NCBI GenBank assembly: GCA_946481225.1 | Contig: CAMLNJ010000016.1 | Span: forward strand, 1-15,103 | Length of the DNA stretch: 15,103 nucleotides | DNA from: an uncultured Verrucomicrobiota bacterium | GTDB taxonomy: Bacteria > Verrucomicrobiota > Verrucomicrobiae > Opitutales > Opitutaceae | Direction of reading: 5' to 3' | Shown: piece by piece, positions 1 to 6,317 of the stretch | How positions within the stretch are numbered: position 1 is the stretch's first letter | How the letters are laid out: each line of letters opens with the position of its first letter | Notes under the pieces: generated by a model | Told to the model about the DNA's origin: nothing | The model's input: the letters and a program-made list of their open reading frames with translations, nothing else | Database searches by the model: none | Made by a program: the position numbers and the translations under genes

Positions 1-771
1 GGCGAGGTCGAGGGCGGCGTCGACCTGGAGTTCGCCGTCGATCTCGATGTCGAGTAGGAGGGACTTGGCGCGGGCGCGGGCGAGCTCGGTGGCGTGGCGG
101 ACCTTCACGAGCGAAGGCTGGTTGGAGCTGCTCTTGGAGGCGTAGCTGAGCATGGCGACGCGCGGGGTCTCGTTGGTGAGGTGGCGCGCGATCTGGGCGG
201 TGGAGAGGGCGATGTCGGCGAGCTGCTCGGCGGTGGGGTCGGGGATGACGCCGCAGTCCGAGAGGAAGAGGGAGCCGTCGGAGCCGACCTTCTTTTCGTC
301 GAAGTCGAGCACCATGAGCGAGGAGGCGTGGTTCACGCCGGGGAGGCGCGGGATGATCTGGAAGATGGGGCGGAGGGCGCTGGCGGCGGAGATGGTGCCG
401 CCGGAGACGAGGGCGTCGGCCTGGCCGGTGGCGACCATCATGGTGGCGAAGTAGCCGGTGTCCTTGAGCGCCTCGGCGGCTTCGGCGGCCTTGATGCCCT
501 TGATGCGGCGGAGCTGCTCGAGCTGGCCGACGAAGGTGCCGAAATCCTCGCTGCGCTCCGGTTCGATGAGGCGCATGCCTTGCAAGTTGATGTCGAGTTT
601 GGCGGCGGTCTCCTTGATCGCGGCGCGGTCGCCGAGCAGGATCGGCGCGCCCATGCGGCGGGTGACCCACTGGCGCGCGGCCTGGAGAATGCGCGGATCG
701 GCGCCCTCGGTGAACACGACGCGCTTCGGGTGACGCTGGAGCTTCTCGGTCAGCTTCGGGATGAGCGGCAT
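1..771 (-). CDS. pta: Phosphate acetyltransferase (phosphotransacetylase), 3' end outside window
   Basis: Interconverts acetyl-CoA plus phosphate and acetyl phosphate plus CoA in the cytoplasm, normally paired with acetate kinase for acetate formation or use. The minus-strand frame from ATG at 771 is open to the window edge and gives 257 residues. It begins MPLIPKLTEKLQRHPKRVVF, the usual N-terminus of a short stand-alone Pta. Family landmarks are 'EGADPRIL' (~22-29), 'ATGQADALVSGG' (~114-125), 'GVIPDPTAEQLADIA' (~174-188), 'VAMLSYASKSSS' (~205-216) and 'IDGELQVDAAL' (~244-254). Short Ptas have about 325-340 residues, so roughly a quarter is missing, including the C-terminal active-site part. 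The fresh N-terminus argues against a malic-enzyme-Pta fusion, and the motifs fit Pta better than phosphate butyryltransferase. Its leader (pyrimidine-rich, no clear Shine-Dalgarno) lies next to the foldback element at 885-1067. Whether ackA follows cannot be seen. Confidence 0.93.
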   Translation of the reverse strand, partial: MPLIPKLTEKLQRHPKRVVFTEGADPRILQAARQWVTRRMGAPILLGDRAAIKETAAKLDINLQGMRLIEPERSEDFGTFVGQLEQLRRIKGIKAAEAAEALKDTGYFATMMVATGQADALVSGGTISAASALRPIFQIIPRLPGVNHASSLMVLDFDEKKVGSDGSLFLSDCGVIPDPTAEQLADIALSTAQIARHLTNETPRVAMLSYASKSSSNQPSLVKVRHATELARARAKSLLLDIEIDGELQVDAALDLA

Positions 772-884
772 AGGTGACCGGAAGGTGGTGCGCGGGCGGG
801 GGCAACACAAGTGCCGAGCATGGGAAAAACCGGGCAAAAAAAGCCGCGGTCGGGGAGGGCCCGGGCTCCGGGGGGCCGGTCCGT

Positions 885-905
885 TAGGGTGTGTCTGGGA
901 AAGAA
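885..905 (+). repeat. Left terminal inverted repeat of the foldback element
   Basis: These 21 bp are the exact reverse complement of 1047-1067. Weaker complementarity continues inward: positions 906-913 match the other arm at five of eight bases. Confidence 0.9.
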
Positions 906-1046
906 TTCAGACCATCGCTGGCGCTCTGTGAGTGGAGGGAGAAATGGCACTGGGCCGGCGTTGACCTCGGCGGCACGACCCGCTGGGTCGCCTCCGCCTC
1001 GGTCGCCTTGGCCGAGCACCCTTTCATCCTCTCACGCTGGCCCGAC

Positions 1047-1067
1047 TTCTTTCCCAGACACACCCTA
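1047..1067 (-). repeat. Right terminal inverted repeat of the foldback element
   Basis: Exact reverse complement of 885-905. Its outermost three bases, read on the minus strand, are the TAG stop codon of the sulfatase-maturase gene, so the repeat overlaps the coding region by 3 bp. Confidence 0.9.
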
Positions 1068-2378
1068 GTCGTCGGGGTCCGGCGGTATGCGGGGCGAGAA
1101 CGCGGCCGGGGGCGCGTTGAGCGGGCGGCGCATGATGTCGGCGGCGGGGCGGCCGGCGCGGAGGAGGGCGACCATCTCGCGCATCGCGGGGTCGATGTGG
1201 CGGAAGAAGCGCGAGTAGTCGCCGCAGAGGTAGCTGACGGGACGCTCGCCGGCGCCGGTGCGGACGAAGCGGTGCTTGGGGCAGTCGCCGTTGCAGGCGA
1301 AGCGAACGGGGCAGGCGCGGCAGCGCTCGGGCAGGATTTCCTTGGCGGCGCAGAAAAGGTCGGCCTCCGGGCCGTTGGCGATCCGCGCGACGGGGGCGCC
1401 GATGACGTTGCCGAAGGAGCGTCCGCGGTAGGCGTAGTGATCACAACCATACATCTCGCCGTCGTGTTCGACGGCGAAGACGCGGCGGCAGCCGCGGGTG
1501 TGGGGACAGGCGGTGGGCTCCTCGCCGGACCAGGCGGAGAGGGCGGATTCGAATTGCTCGACGAACACGCGACCGACGTCGCGGCGGGCCCAATGGTCGA
1601 AAAGCGTGGAGAGGAAGCGCCCGTAGCGCCCGGGCGGGAGCGATTGGGCGCTGGCGAAGAACTCGGATTCGACGGCGGGAACCGGGGCGTGCTCGGAATC
1701 GAAAGGGTCGGCGTGGCGGAAACCGCGGGCGAGCTCGGTGTCGTCGGCGCGGCGTTCGACGAGGGGGATGAACTGGAGGTGGCGCGCGCCGGCGCCGACG
1801 AGGAAGTCGTAGACCTCGCGCGGGTGGCGGCAGTTGCGGCGATGGACGACGGTGGTCGTGCCGAAATCGACGCGGTGGCGGCGGAGGAGGTGGAGGCCGG
1901 CGACGACGCGTTCCCAGGTGGGGCGGTCGCCGGCGTCCATGCGATAGGCGTCGTGCATCGCGCGCGGGCCGTCGATGCTGATGTCGACCTGGAAATCCTC
2001 CGCGTGAAAAAAACGGCCCCAGTCGTCGTCGAGCAGGGTGCCGTTGGTTTGAAGGGTGTTGCAGACGCGGCGTTCCGGGCCGTGGCGGCGCTGCCAGTCG
2101 ACGATGCGGCGGAAGGCGTCGAGGCCGAGGAGCGTGGGCTCGCCGCCTTGCCAGATGAAGTGGACTTCCTCTCCCGCGGGCTGGGCGGCGATGTGGTCGC
2201 GGATGAGCGCCTCGAGGAGCGCGTCGTCCATGCGCACGGCGCCGGCGCCGGGGTAGAGCACGAGCTCTTTTTCCCGGTAATGGCAGTAGCGGCACTCCAG
2301 GTTGCAGCGCGCGCCGACCGGATTGACTGTCAGTCGGAAAGGCCGGCGGGAGGGCGGGTTCCCGATGGGTTCGGTCAT
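1065..2378 (-). CDS. Anaerobic sulfatase-maturating-type radical SAM/SPASM enzyme
   Basis: Probable anaerobic sulfatase maturase (anSME), which converts an active-site Cys or Ser of sulfatases to formylglycine in the cytoplasm without oxygen. The 437-residue protein has the radical SAM cluster motif CNLECRYC (C25, C29, C32), 'WQGGEPTLLG' (~76-85) and 'LQTNGTLLDDDW' (~109-120). The C-terminal SPASM region has cysteines at 291, 297, 312, 353, 356, 362, 366 and 385. That spacing, the Asp directly after C312, and 'CNGDCPKHRF' (~362-371) followed by 'YLCGDYSRFF' (~383-392) agree closely with characterised anSMEs. The ATG at 2378 overlaps the hemN stop as ATGA, which decides the start and implies coupled translation. 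The TAG stop is supplied by the end of the foldback element; the pre-insertion sequence would have read TAA at the same codon, so the protein is unchanged. No sulfatase gene is in the window, so the substrate is unknown; another SPASM peptide-modifying role is possible but less likely. Confidence 0.9.
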   Translation of the reverse strand: MTEPIGNPPSRRPFRLTVNPVGARCNLECRYCHYREKELVLYPGAGAVRMDDALLEALIRDHIAAQPAGEEVHFIWQGGEPTLLGLDAFRRIVDWQRRHGPERRVCNTLQTNGTLLDDDWGRFFHAEDFQVDISIDGPRAMHDAYRMDAGDRPTWERVVAGLHLLRRHRVDFGTTTVVHRRNCRHPREVYDFLVGAGARHLQFIPLVERRADDTELARGFRHADPFDSEHAPVPAVESEFFASAQSLPPGRYGRFLSTLFDHWARRDVGRVFVEQFESALSAWSGEEPTACPHTRGCRRVFAVEHDGEMYGCDHYAYRGRSFGNVIGAPVARIANGPEADLFCAAKEILPERCRACPVRFACNGDCPKHRFVRTGAGERPVSYLCGDYSRFFRHIDPAMREMVALLRAGRPAADIMRRPLNAPPAAFSPRIPPDPDD

Positions 2379-3814
2379 AGGGCGCGGGAGAAACGTGTTT
2401 GCGGAGACGCCTCCCGCGCGAGGTAGGCGTCGAAACGCGCGGCGACGACGCGGACCAGAAGCACGCCGGAGGGCGTGAGTTCGACGCCGCGGGCGGTGCG
2501 GCGCACGAGGGCGTCGGCGACGAGGTCGTCGAGCGAGGCGAGCTCGGGGGCGTAGGTCGTCGCGAAATCGAACCCGAATTCGGCGGAGAGCGCGGCGAAA
2601 TCGAGGCGGCGTTCGCACATGAGGCCCATGATGACGCGGCGGCGGCGCAGGTCCTCGTCGGAGAGGACGAGGCCGCGTTCGACGGGGAGACGGCCGGCGG
2701 CGAGGGATGCGCGATAGGCGGGGAGGTCCTTGATGTTCTGGCGGTAGGTCCGGCCGGTCTGGGAAATCGACGACATGCCGAAGGCGTGGATCGAGGCGCC
2801 GGCGCGGGTGGAGTAGCCTTGGAAGTTGCGCTGCAAGGTGCCGGCGCGGAGCGCCTGGGCGAGCTCGTCGTCGGCGCGCGCGAAGTGGTCCATGCCGATG
2901 TGGACGTAGCCGGCGGCGGTGAGCGTGCGGAGGGCGAGGGCGAAGAGTTGCAGTTTCTCCTCGGGGCCGGGGAGGGCGCGGTCGCGTTCGAGGATGCGCT
3001 GGGCGGGCTTTATCCAGGGGACGTGCGCGTAGCTGAAGACGGCGAGGCGGTCGGGGCGGAGGGAAAGGACCTCCTCGAGCGTGTGTGCGAAGGAGTCGGG
3101 CGTCTGATAGGGCAGGCCGTAGATGAGGTCGACGCTGATGGAGGAGTAGCCGGTGTCGCGGAGGAGTTGAAAGGCGGCGCGGGTTTGCTCGAAGGGCTGG
3201 AAGCGGTGGATGGCGAGTTGCACGCGCGGGTTGGTGTCCTGCACGCCGAGGGAGGCGCGGCGGCAGCCGAGATCGAAGTAGGCGCGGGCTTGGGCGGGAG
3301 TGAGGCGACGCGGGTCGATCTCGACCGAGCACTCGGCGTCGTCGGCGAGGCGGTGGCGGTCGTGGATCATCCGGCCGAGGCGGCGGATTTGTTGGGGCGA
3401 GAGGAAGGTGGGGCTGCCGCCGCCGAAGTGAAGCTGGGTGACGGGCTGGGCGGGGTTGAGCCAGGGGCGGAGCAGGTCGAGCTCGGTCTCGAGGTGGTCG
3501 AGGTAGTCGTCGGCGGCGGAGCGGCGTTTGGTGATGACGGTGGTGCAGCCGCAGAACCAGCAGCGGCTCTCGCAGAAGGGCAGGTGGAAGTAGAGCGAGG
3601 CGGGCCGGGAGGCGTCGGCGCTTTCGGCGACGAGGGAATCGAGCAGGGAAGCGGCCGGGATGTCGGAGGAAAAAAGCGGAGCGGTCGGGTAGGAGGTGTA
3701 GCGCGGCGCGGGGCGGTCGTATTTGCGCAGCAGATCCAGATCGAGGTCGGGATGGGCCTCGGGCGGGGCTGCGGGCGCGGGCGCGCGGCCGGACGACGGA
3801 AATGCGGCGAGCAT
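2375..3814 (-). CDS. hemN: Oxygen-independent coproporphyrinogen III dehydrogenase HemN
   Basis: Radical SAM enzyme that oxidatively decarboxylates two propionates of coproporphyrinogen III to give protoporphyrinogen IX without oxygen; it acts in the cytoplasm in haem synthesis. The 479 residues compare with about 457 in E. coli HemN; the excess is an Ala/Pro-rich N-terminal tail of ~20 residues. Signature stretches are 'KYDRPAPRYTSYPTA' (~31-45), the cluster motif CESRCWFCGC (C81, C85, C88, with the extra C90 typical of true HemN), 'HFGGGSPTFL', 'SLGVQDTNP', 'DLIYGLPYQT', 'FSYAHVPWIKPAQR', 'GMDHFARADDELA' and 'GTLQRNFQGYST'. These distinguish it from the HemW/HemZ paralogues, which lack several of them. 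The TGA stop overlaps the ATG of the downstream radical SAM gene by 4 bp (ATGA). No Shine-Dalgarno precedes the ATG; a GC-rich hairpin ends about 12 nt upstream. Regulation by oxygen is plausible, but no FNR-like site was recognised. Confidence 0.95.
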   Translation of the reverse strand: MLAAFPSSGRAPAPAAPPEAHPDLDLDLLRKYDRPAPRYTSYPTAPLFSSDIPAASLLDSLVAESADASRPASLYFHLPFCESRCWFCGCTTVITKRRSAADDYLDHLETELDLLRPWLNPAQPVTQLHFGGGSPTFLSPQQIRRLGRMIHDRHRLADDAECSVEIDPRRLTPAQARAYFDLGCRRASLGVQDTNPRVQLAIHRFQPFEQTRAAFQLLRDTGYSSISVDLIYGLPYQTPDSFAHTLEEVLSLRPDRLAVFSYAHVPWIKPAQRILERDRALPGPEEKLQLFALALRTLTAAGYVHIGMDHFARADDELAQALRAGTLQRNFQGYSTRAGASIHAFGMSSISQTGRTYRQNIKDLPAYRASLAAGRLPVERGLVLSDEDLRRRRVIMGLMCERRLDFAALSAEFGFDFATTYAPELASLDDLVADALVRRTARGVELTPSGVLLVRVVAARFDAYLAREASPQTRFSRAL

Positions 3815-3826
3815 GCAAAAGGGTAA

Positions 3827-3845
3827 CCGGAGGGGCCGCCTCCGG
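3827..3845 (-). promoter_or_regulatory. Hairpin in the hemN leader
   Basis: A perfect 7-bp stem (CCGGAGG / CCTCCGG) with a GGCCG loop lies between the glycosylase stop and hemN. On the minus strand it is followed by TTACCCTTTTGC and then the hemN ATG. It could attenuate read-through from the upstream gene or limit ribosome access to hemN. The run after the stem is interrupted by CCC, so it is not a standard intrinsic terminator. The structure is seen; the function is a guess. Confidence 0.35.
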
Positions 3846-3910
3846 CTCGCCGCTTGTTGGCCGGGCCTGCGCGTTTTTTATCGGGGCAAGGAAGCCCGGT
3901 ATGCGGACGG

Positions 3911-4633
3911 TCAGGGGGCCGGCCAGATGCCGGCTTTGACCAAGGTGCGGGTGACGTCGCCGGCCCAGTCCTTGTTGGCGGCGGGGCTGGCGGGGCTTGG
4001 GTGGAGGATCTGGGTGATCTTCCACGTGTCGGCGGGGGTGCTGATCTCGGCGAGTTTTTGCGCGGCGAAGCCGCCGACGCCGACGAGGTGCTCGGGCTGG
4101 AGCGTGTCGAGCACGGCTCGGAGGTGGGCGCGGCAAGGCTCGTCGACGGCGGCGCGCTCGGCGGCGGAGAGTTTGTCGGGGGTGAGGTTGGCGCCGCTCT
4201 CGGACATCCAGACGAGCGGGCAGTAGTTGAGCACGAAGTGGTCGGCGAAAAACGTCTCCGCGGCGCCGAAGTGCGCGGCGAAGAGTCCCCAGAGGCGGCG
4301 GCCGCTGACCTCGCTGCGGGTGCAGGCGAAGCCGGTGACGGGGCGCTTGGGGTGCTCGGGGAAGGGGATGTCGACGGGTTCGTTGATGCGCAGCCAATCG
4401 CGCACGGCGGGAATCTCGCCGAAGGGCACGCCGGTCTGAGCCATGCCAAAGGGGCCGGGGTTCATGCCGAGAAAGACGACGCGTTTGCGGCCGGCGCCGT
4501 AGCGTGAGAGGTAGGCGGCGTGCGGGGCCCAGGCGTAGCGCAGGGGGTTGTAGGTGTAGGCGACGGGGGCCTGGAAGGTCAGGCGGTCGACGGCGTCGCG
4601 GAGCGTGGCGGCGTGGGCGAGGAGGTCGGACAT
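3911..4633 (-). CDS. SMUG1-type uracil-DNA glycosylase
   Basis: Base-excision repair enzyme expected to remove uracil, and in the characterised family 5-hydroxymethyluracil, from single- and double-stranded DNA. The 240-residue product carries the near-invariant SMUG1 motif 'GMNPGPFGMAQTGVPFG' (~56-72; N58 is the expected water-positioning residue) and the second active-site motif 'HPSPASPAANKDW' (~211-223; H211). 'LNYCPLVWM' (~135-143) is the uracil-recognition segment. The length fits the family (about 240-270). I chose ATG at 4633 because the conserved domain begins about 20 residues later. An in-frame extension to 4762 adds ~43 residues with no family resemblance and would run into the divergent sigma gene's start. 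hemN follows in the same direction after 96 bp, so co-transcription is possible. SMUG1 is best known from animals, but bacterial members occur, including in Verrucomicrobiota-like lineages. Confidence 0.93.
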   Translation of the reverse strand: MSDLLAHAATLRDAVDRLTFQAPVAYTYNPLRYAWAPHAAYLSRYGAGRKRVVFLGMNPGPFGMAQTGVPFGEIPAVRDWLRINEPVDIPFPEHPKRPVTGFACTRSEVSGRRLWGLFAAHFGAAETFFADHFVLNYCPLVWMSESGANLTPDKLSAAERAAVDEPCRAHLRAVLDTLQPEHLVGVGGFAAQKLAEISTPADTWKITQILHPSPASPAANKDWAGDVTRTLVKAGIWPAP

Positions 4634-4760
4634 GGCGGGCGGAACGGAAGAGCGACAGAAGACGGAACGACAGAAAAGAGCGAAGCGTCGGGCCGCACCG
4701 CCGAGGTTGAAGATTCCGTGTTCGGTTTCGTGATCGGTGACTGTTATGGGGCGAACAACC
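4634..4760. promoter_or_regulatory. Divergent intergenic region between glycosylase and sigma-factor genes
   Basis: These 127 bp separate two divergently read genes and must hold promoters for both. An imperfect direct repeat is visible: CGGAAGAGCGACAGAA (4645-4660) and CGGAACGACAGAA (4663-4675), differing by a GAG gap. It lies just upstream of the glycosylase start and could be an operator. I could not assign convincing -35/-10 boxes on either strand. The sigma gene is preceded by GGGGCGA 6-12 nt before its ATG, the nearest thing to a Shine-Dalgarno here. Confidence 0.35.
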
Positions 4761-6296
4761 ATGACTGATGATGCCTCACTTCTTCGCGCCTACGCCACCG
4801 AGGGTTCGGAAGCGGCTTTTTCCGAGTTGGTGCGGCGTCACCTCGGCGTCGTTTATCATACGGCGTTGCGGCAAACGGGAGGCGACCGTCATCGGGCGGA
4901 GGACGTGACGCAGCAGGTCTTCGCCGATCTTGCGCGCAAGGCGGCGGCGCTGGCCAAGAGGCCCTTGCTCGTCGCGTGGCTTCATACCAGCGCCCGCTAC
5001 GCGGCGGTGCAGGCGGTGCGCGCCGAATGCCGGCGTCAGGCTCGGGAACAGAAGGCCGTGGTCCTGGATGGCCCGGGGGTTCATGCCGAGCCGGAGGTTG
5101 ATTGGGATCAGGTGAGGCCGTTGATCGATGAGGCGTTGCAAACGCTCGGCGAGCGCGACCGCGCGGCGGTGTTGCTGCGGTTTTTCCAAGGGTGCTCGTT
5201 TGCCGAGGTCGGCGAGAAGCTCGCCGTCACCGAAGACGCCGCGCGGGTGCGTGTCGCCCGGGCCTTGGACAAAGTTCGTTCCTCGCTGGCCCGCCGCGGC
5301 CTCGTCTCGACCTCCTCCGCGCTTGCGGTGGCGCTGGCCGGCCAGGCGGGGGCGAGCGTGCCGACGGGCCTCGCCGCGCAAGTGTCCGCCGCATGCCTCG
5401 CCACCGCCGCGACTGCATCCACCGCCACCCTCGGGGCGGCGTCGGGCGTCGGTGTCGTTTCCCTTTTGAGCACGGCCAAAATCACCGGCGGGATCACGGC
5501 CGCACTGGCGCTCCTTTCTCTCGGCGTGGCGCTTCGTCCGAGCGGCGCGCCGCAGCCGAAGCCGAAGCGCGTCGCGTCCGCCCCATTGGTTCACGGGCCA
5601 AATCCCTCGACCGGCGCGCGTTCGGAAGCGCCGGAGCCGGCAATGCTCATGGGGCAGGAGGATTTTCCTACGAATATCCTGAAACACATGGACGATCCTA
5701 AATTCTATTCGGAGCTCCGAAAGGAGGGCGTTCGGATGATCGGTCGCACCCATGCCGATGTATTTGAGCTGCTGGCGCTGGGCGACGCGCAGACTGCGCG
5801 GTTGAAGGATCTGTTGGCGGATCGGTTCCTGGAGACTTTCGAGTCCTTGGCCTTGGCCCGCCAAGCCGAGGTGAATGGCCGGACCTTCCTGGGCGCCATC
5901 GATAACAGCATGGAGGACTCGGAGCTGAGAATCCGGGAGTTGCTGGGCGAAGAGCGCTACGACCGGTTTCAATCTCTCGAGGAAACCATCCCCTTCCGGA
6001 ACCAACTGCATGAGGTCAGAGACCGGCTGGCGGGCACGCCGCACGCGCTGAGGCCCGAGCAAATCGAAAGCTACTGCCGAGCCATGGTGGAGCAGTGGGA
6101 AAACTACCCGGAAGTCGAACAGGCCATGTTGCGCATCGAGAAGCTATTGCCCTTTCAGTCCGCGCCGTTCGACGAGACCGCGCTGAGCGTCGCAAAAGAG
6201 GTTCTCGATCCCGAACAATACGCGGTCTTCAGCGCAAAAAACAAACGCGGCGGCGAGGGCGGCAAGGTCCGTCCGACGCTCCCGGAATCCTTTTGA
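4761..6296 (+). CDS. ECF-type sigma factor fused to a transmembrane segment and C-terminal helical domain
   Basis: A predicted RNA polymerase sigma factor with a built-in membrane tether. The 511 residues divide into sigma region 2 (~15-80, with 'AEDVTQQVFADLARKAAAL' at ~46-64 and 'WLHTSAR'), sigma region 4 (~122-177, helix-turn-helix 'SFAEVGEKLAVTEDAARVRVARALDKVR'-type segment), an Ala-rich hydrophobic stretch (~185-260) ending in a likely transmembrane helix (~240-258), a Pro/Lys linker, and a charged, mostly helical C-terminal part (~290-500). That part contains 'LLGEERYDRFQSLEETIP' and 'LRPEQIESYCRAMVEQ', recalling CpxP/Spy-like LTxxQ helical domains. The likely topology is sigma domains in the cytoplasm and the C-terminus outside. 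ATG 4761 is preferred over an upstream in-frame GTG (4737) or ATG (4746) because MTDDASLLRAYA is the usual start of this sigma family. Two exported paralogues follow after 21 and 16 bp. The C-terminal role, whether sensor or self-inhibitor, is inferred. Confidence 0.88.
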   Translation: MTDDASLLRAYATEGSEAAFSELVRRHLGVVYHTALRQTGGDRHRAEDVTQQVFADLARKAAALAKRPLLVAWLHTSARYAAVQAVRAECRRQAREQKAVVLDGPGVHAEPEVDWDQVRPLIDEALQTLGERDRAAVLLRFFQGCSFAEVGEKLAVTEDAARVRVARALDKVRSSLARRGLVSTSSALAVALAGQAGASVPTGLAAQVSAACLATAATASTATLGAASGVGVVSLLSTAKITGGITAALALLSLGVALRPSGAPQPKPKRVASAPLVHGPNPSTGARSEAPEPAMLMGQEDFPTNILKHMDDPKFYSELRKEGVRMIGRTHADVFELLALGDAQTARLKDLLADRFLETFESLALARQAEVNGRTFLGAIDNSMEDSELRIRELLGEERYDRFQSLEETIPFRNQLHEVRDRLAGTPHALRPEQIESYCRAMVEQWENYPEVEQAMLRIEKLLPFQSAPFDETALSVAKEVLDPEQYAVFSAKNKRGGEGGKVRPTLPESF

Positions 6297-6317
6297 TCCT
6301 TGTCTCGCAAACCCATC

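Larger units (their letters stand above)
885..1067. mobile_element. MITE-like foldback element with 21-bp perfect terminal inverted repeats
   Basis: A 183-bp non-coding segment begins with TAGGGTGTGTCTGGGAAAGA at 885 and ends with the exact reverse complement at 1067; 21 bp match perfectly. The interior is also roughly self-complementary, meeting at a central hairpin (CGACCC-GCT-GGGTCG, 976-990), so the whole element can fold into one long imperfect stem. Both ends carry TA, as expected for a TA target-site duplication (IS630/Tc1-mariner style). It has no credible ORF, so if mobile it would depend on a transposase elsewhere. Removing it and one TA joins the flanks into GAC GAC TAA CGG on the minus strand, meaning it landed in the stop codon of the radical SAM gene. 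It separates that gene from pta and its transcript could fold into a strong hairpin. The family assignment is inferred; a non-mobile hairpin is the alternative. Confidence 0.75.

Noticed and set aside
834..877. Possible intrinsic terminator between the foldback element and pta (GGCCC/GGGCC stem, then TTTTTTT on the minus strand).
   Set aside because: The T-run begins about 16 nt after a short 5-bp stem, too far for a standard intrinsic terminator.
891..2426. Long plus-strand open frame opposite the sulfatase maturase.
   Set aside because: Antisense of a confidently identified gene; its Ala/Gly/Glu/Val-rich composition is the usual result of reading GC-rich coding DNA backwards, and it starts inside the foldback element.
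1065..4397. A single long minus-strand open frame that would fuse the radical SAM protein to an N-terminal extension of ~670 residues.
   Set aside because: The extension is Arg/Pro-rich nonsense read out of frame across hemN and the glycosylase; the HemN frame is unmistakable there, and the ATGA overlap fixes the real start at 2378.
4707..4747. Possible -35 (TTGAAG, 4707) with -10 candidates GTGATC (4730) or TGTTAT (4742).
   Set aside because: The correctly spaced -10 is poor and the better -10 is wrongly spaced, so no promoter was called.
4737..4760. Upstream in-frame starts of the sigma factor (GTG 4737, ATG 4746).
   Set aside because: The family typically begins at M-T-D-D-x-x-L-L; the extra residues have no counterpart I recognise and would push the start toward the promoter spacer.
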